Origin: Pyronema omphalodes
Taxonomy: Eukaryota; Ascomycota; Pezizomycetes; Pezizales; Pyronemataceae
Length of the DNA: 64,000 bases
Reading direction: 5' to 3'
NCBI GenBank assembly: GCA_024516155.1
Contig: JAJJXM010000073.1
Location: 224,179-288,178, forward strand
Below, piece after piece: positions 60,525 to 64,000 of the stretch. Both the position numbers and the translations under genes were made by a program. Numbering within the stretch: the stretch's first letter is position 1; every line of letters begins with the position of its first letter. A model generated the notes under the pieces. It saw only the letters and a list, made by a program, of their open reading frames with translations. It was not told the origin of the DNA and did no database searches.

Positions 60525-62441
60525 ATGCCTACCCGATCCTCCGCTGTTGAGAAACAGCCCCTCCCCCCGGACAAAGCACCCCCTCGAGCGCTCGCGAAAG
60601 AAAAACGCGCTAACGCGGAGCCGCAAGGGTCCGACGCGTCTGACACGGAAATGCACGTCGACACGTGCTCTGACGTCAGCGATGACTCTAGCGACGAAGA
60701 CGCGTCTTCCCGCGAGAGCTCCCCCACCCCCGCCGCGCGCAACACCAGCAACGCTCCCCCCAAAACCCCCCACAATAAGAAAACCCTCCCTGATAACAAC
60801 GACACCCCCGACGTATTGACCAACCCCGACCCCAAATACACCGTTCAACGCAACACCGACAAATCGAAAAAACGCCCAGCTGCCTCCACCGCCCACACCA
60901 TCACCCACATCGCCGCCGACTCCACCCCAGTCCCCGCCGGAGTCCAACGCCTCCGCCGTGACACCGACAACCCCCTATCTACCGACCCCGCCACCGACAG
61001 CCTCGCGACATCCATCAACCAACTTAACGACAATCTCAACACCGCCACGGACATGTTCCGACACGCCGACAGAGCCACGAATGACAGAGTCTCTCAGGCG
61101 TTCCGATCTATCCACAAATACCAGTCTACAATCCGTGCCGTCCACGATCTCTTGTCCCGCATTGCCCCCGTCATACTCCCCAACGAAGACATCTCAACCC
61201 TCCTTTCCCCCGTCGAATCCTCCACCCCCGAGAACCCCACTATCCCCGCTCCACCCCCCCCCGAATCCAACGATCTCCCCTCTATTCACGCCCCCACCCC
61301 CGCTGCCCCCCCCCCAAGGAACTTGCCTACTGGAAAAAACGCTGTCTTGAAGCCGAGAACGAGCTCAAGAAACACAAGATCCCCCTCCCCGTCCATGCCC
61401 CCCCGCCCCGATCTGAACCCCCCCACCCCGTGGCAAGAAGAAGGACCCGCAACGAAGAAGTTATTCCCCGCTGCTGCCCCCACGCCTCCTAAACAAACCA
61501 CCAAACCCGCCAAAGCCCAAAAGACAGAATCCCCCCCCCCCCAACCGACATTATTATCCCATGCCCAGACCCCCGTTCCTTCCCAGACAGCTCCAAAGTA
61601 GCAATCGGAATCGCCGTCAACGACGCTTTGCGCAAAGCAAATGTTTCTGAAAACGTCTCTATGTCAATGGTGAAGAAGAACGTGAAAGGAAATCTTATTC
61701 TGACCCCCCCCCCCCCAAACTACACCCGCCGATATAACCCCCCACCTGCCCCTCATACTCGAAGCCGCCCGCAAAGTACACCCTGCCTTGCCGCCCCCCC
61801 GCATAAACGAGAAGTGGTACAAACTGGCGATCCACGGCGTACCAACCGAGTACTACCCAGACTCCGAGGAAGGCATGCAAAAACTGCAAGCTGAAATCGA
61901 ACGTAACCACTCCGTCAGATTAACCCAACCACCGCGATAAATATCTCACCCCGACAAACGGGCCGGTAAGTCGGCGTCGAGCGTCATGATCGCCCTCAAC
62001 TCCGTCAACGACTACAACACATTGAAACGCACGAAGGTCGTCGTCTTGTTCGAACCACGGAAGGTCACCGAGTTCTTCTCCGCCAGGCCCATCGACCAAT
62101 GCCGTAGGTGCCAGAAGTTCGGCCACCACCACGCAACGTGCGCTGCCGACAACGGCCCTACCTGCGCCATATGCGCCGCCGGACACCCAACGGAATACCA
62201 CTTCTGTGGAGAATGCCCCAAACAGAAGGGCAGGAAGTGCATCCACACCGTTTACGGATGCTCGAACTGCGTAGCCGCAGGACATGCTGACACCCAACAC
62301 GCAGCATACAGCACTAAATGCCCAGTAAAAGTAGGAATAGTGAGAGAGGCATGGCTGAAAACCCGCCCAGACACCACCTACGACAACATTCCCGCCGACA
62401 CCAACCCCATCGCTGATACCACCATGACCGCCGATGAATAG
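60525..62441 (+). pseudogene. LINE ORF1 (gag-like, zinc knuckles), frameshifted
   Basis: The first frame (60525-61601) encodes 358 Pro/Ser-rich residues. The homologous frame resumes after a shift in the C12 run at 61531-61542 (VAIGIAVNDALRKA...), shifts again in the C13 run at 61704-61716 to give WYKLAIHGVPTEYY, and meets an in-frame TAA at 61938-61940. It then stays open to 62441. The last part (61986-62441) has a C-X2-C-X4-H-X4-C knuckle (CRRCQKFGHHHATC) and further Cys/His groups. Both shifts are in homopolymers, so slippage, sequencing error or true decay all remain possible; the stop supports decay. Confidence 0.8.
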
Positions 62442-63141
62442 ACAACATCCATCAGCGGCGACCCTCCGCATCGTGTCCCACAACACGAATCGCAGCACCA
62501 CCGCCCTCACGACGCTGCTAAACACAGCCAGCTCTTCTACCGACATCATTCTTGTCCAAGAGGTAAACGTCAAGGACCCCAAATTTGCTATAACTCACCC
62601 CAACTTCATTCTTTTGCTTCCCCCCCGCGGCTACCACAAAGTCAACCGGACCGCCGCCTACGTCTCTCGGTTGAACCCCCACATCAGCGTCACCCCTCGA
62701 CCAGATGTTACCGAAGACCCGGACCTACAAGTCCTCGAGGTCCGCACACCCCTAATACCCCCCTTCTATTTACTTAACATATATAATGAACGTGACCCAA
62801 TCTCCAAAATATACACCCTGCCCCGAGCCCTCACCCCCCTCGTCCTCCCTCGCCGATGTGTCATCACGGGTGACCTCAACGCACACCATCCGTTGTGGGA
62901 TTCCAACACTCGCCGGAGAGCCCGAGCTGAAGAGCTCGTGGAACTAATTGAAACCCACCACTGGAATCTGGCGAACGTCCCCGACGTCCCAACCCACCAG
63001 TACAAAGACGGCTCTGGCTCGTCGGTCGTGGACCTGACCCTGACATCCCCCGCGATGACAAGGGAACTCACGAACTGGGCAGTTGATGACGACCTAGCTA
63101 CAGGTTCAGACCACGAGGTCATCCGCTGTCACACCCTATAA
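62434..63141 (+). pseudogene. LINE ORF2 remnant: APE-type endonuclease only
   Basis: 235 residues, overlapping the end of ORF1 by 8 nt. The endonuclease motifs are intact: SHNTNRS (Asn), VQEV (Glu), TGDLNAHHPLWD (Asp/Asn), VVDLTLTSP and GSDHEVI (Ser-Asp-His). Ten residues after the last motif the frame ends in TAA at 63139-63141, where a complete ORF2 would go on to the reverse transcriptase. The domain could fold alone, but there is no evidence that it is used. Confidence 0.82.
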
Positions 63142-64000
63142 TGTGTGAGTATAGAATAGGTAACATGTATAACATTTAGAGAACATGGCAAACTCGACAG
63201 GAGAATGAATAATAAGGTTAGTATCCCGGGCCGGAACCCCCTGAGGAGCTCCAGCTAGCCACGTCACGTGATTCGTGACTTTCAAAAAGGACCTCACGAG
63301 GATCCCGGCCCGAGGCGTCGCTACCTGTTATTCACTGTCAGCTTGGGAGGATCAGAGATGGATGGGAACGAGTATCAACTTACCTCATGGGTGTCGACTT
63401 ACCCATGAGAAAACTACAGACGACGCTAATGGAGACAGAAGACGACGGCGAAGGGACACCTCCTTATACTTGAGGTTGTGTTCCACCAAGCACGGCTACC
63501 AGAGGGCTTGCAAGAGAAGGGTATTCTCAGAAGCATGCAAGGCAGACGAATAGCATCATCCGATATCTCAGTTGGGCGGATAGTCCGCCAAGAAATAAGG
63601 CAGAGCTCAGTCAGCCAACAGGAGTGGAGCTCAGGACAAGGGTCAAGATTGCGTTAGCATGAGACAACGTCCTGCAGCAGGGAACACCACTCAGGCAAAC
63701 TGTTGGGTGGATCTGATATGATGCGACCTTAGGCCGTTGACTACCAACTGCAAGATAAGACGGCGTTTGCGTACACACCAAGGTGTGGCTGCGCGCAAGT
63801 GCGCGCAGGTGGGGCTGTTATGACATCACACAGGAATGTGACGGGGCAGTGCGCTCCGGTAAGGCATACTCTGCCTTATGATGTCAGCTTCCTTCACTCG
63901 CCATCGAGATTCTCGAGGGAGATCTATGATCAAAACGACTCATAAGATATATGACTCACATGTCAGTATCAGAGGGGTCATTGCATTATGCGCTCAAGTG
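63142..64000. other. Probable transposon-derived sequence at the right edge
   Basis: No gene recognised. The sequence differs from the LINE body. From about 63700 it reads TGTTGGGTGGATCTGATATG, resembling the start of a fungal LTR (TG...CA type), but no second copy or LTR end is in the window. TGACATCA near 63819 and TGATGTCA near 63879 form an inverted pair. Confidence 0.3.

Larger units (their letters stand above)
60525..63141 (+). mobile_element. Damaged LINE (second family), missing reverse transcriptase
   Basis: A plus-strand non-LTR element made of a broken ORF1 and the first 235 codons of ORF2, which stop just after the endonuclease. No reverse transcriptase or RNase H follows in the window. 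Its ORFs are not close to those of the 19848-25916 element, so it is another family. LINEs usually lose the 5' end, so loss of the 3' part here points to a deletion or a later insertion at about 63141. Confidence 0.8.

Noticed and set aside
60435..60947. 170-codon Gly/Val-rich minus-strand ORF
   Set aside because: Antisense shadow of the C-rich LINE ORF1.
1..64000. tRNA genes and CRISPR arrays
   Set aside because: No cloverleaf with a convincing T-loop was found by eye, and no spaced direct-repeat array exists; a tRNA search program would be decisive for the former.

Overview
The window looks like chromosomal DNA from a filamentous ascomycete (Pezizomycotina, plausibly Leotiomycetes; the class is an inference). 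Support comes from genes split by short introns (mostly 40-120 bp, GTATGT/GTAAGT-type donors), a PLS1-type tetraspanin, an Mcm1 MADS-box factor, a peroxisomal malate synthase, a Skt5/Chs4-type Sel1 protein ending in a CaaX box, a single dispersed 5S rRNA gene, a fungal HeLo-like/NACHT/ankyrin receptor, and LINE retrotransposons with endonuclease, reverse transcriptase and RNase H.

Left part (1-19.8 kb). The 3' end of an unrecognised four-exon gene is followed by a NIPA-type membrane transporter gene (2689-4395). A repeat-rich, gene-poor stretch leads to mcm1 on the minus strand (9633-10609). A small spliced minus-strand gene or relic that I cannot name lies at 13180-13750, and a PLS1-like tetraspanin gene at 16481-17447.

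Centre (19.8-44 kb). A full-length LINE on the minus strand (19848-25916) has two intact ORFs joined by an ATGA overlap, a (CAAAA)n tail and a 15-bp target-site duplication. Then come the malate synthase gene (27151-28834), two oppositely oriented copies of a ~560-bp MITE-like element around a decaying tandem repeat, cbp4 on the minus strand (35139-36651) with two unusually long repeat-filled introns, the skt5/chs4 gene (38112-41099), and a 5S rRNA gene (43182-43296) with an intact-looking fold.

Right part (44.9-64 kb). This is the accessory region. A 1,916-residue NLR-like STAND protein (five exons, minus strand, 44893-50890) carries 27 ankyrin repeats, 12 of which form six alternating two-repeat units. 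A serine-rich F-box/ankyrin-like gene follows (53306-54292). An AT-rich minisatellite abuts a frameshifted gene relic with an AT-hook-like motif (57971-59403). A second, damaged LINE (60525-63141) has ORF1 broken at C-runs and ORF2 ending just after the endonuclease. The final ~850 bp are probably other transposon sequence.

The genes are mostly unrelated and separately transcribed. Several act in growth and morphogenesis (tetraspanin, chitin synthase activator, Mcm1), two in carbon or mitochondrial metabolism (malate synthase, Cbp4), and the right end combines a putative non-self or cell-death receptor with transposon debris, the usual setting for such fast-changing genes.
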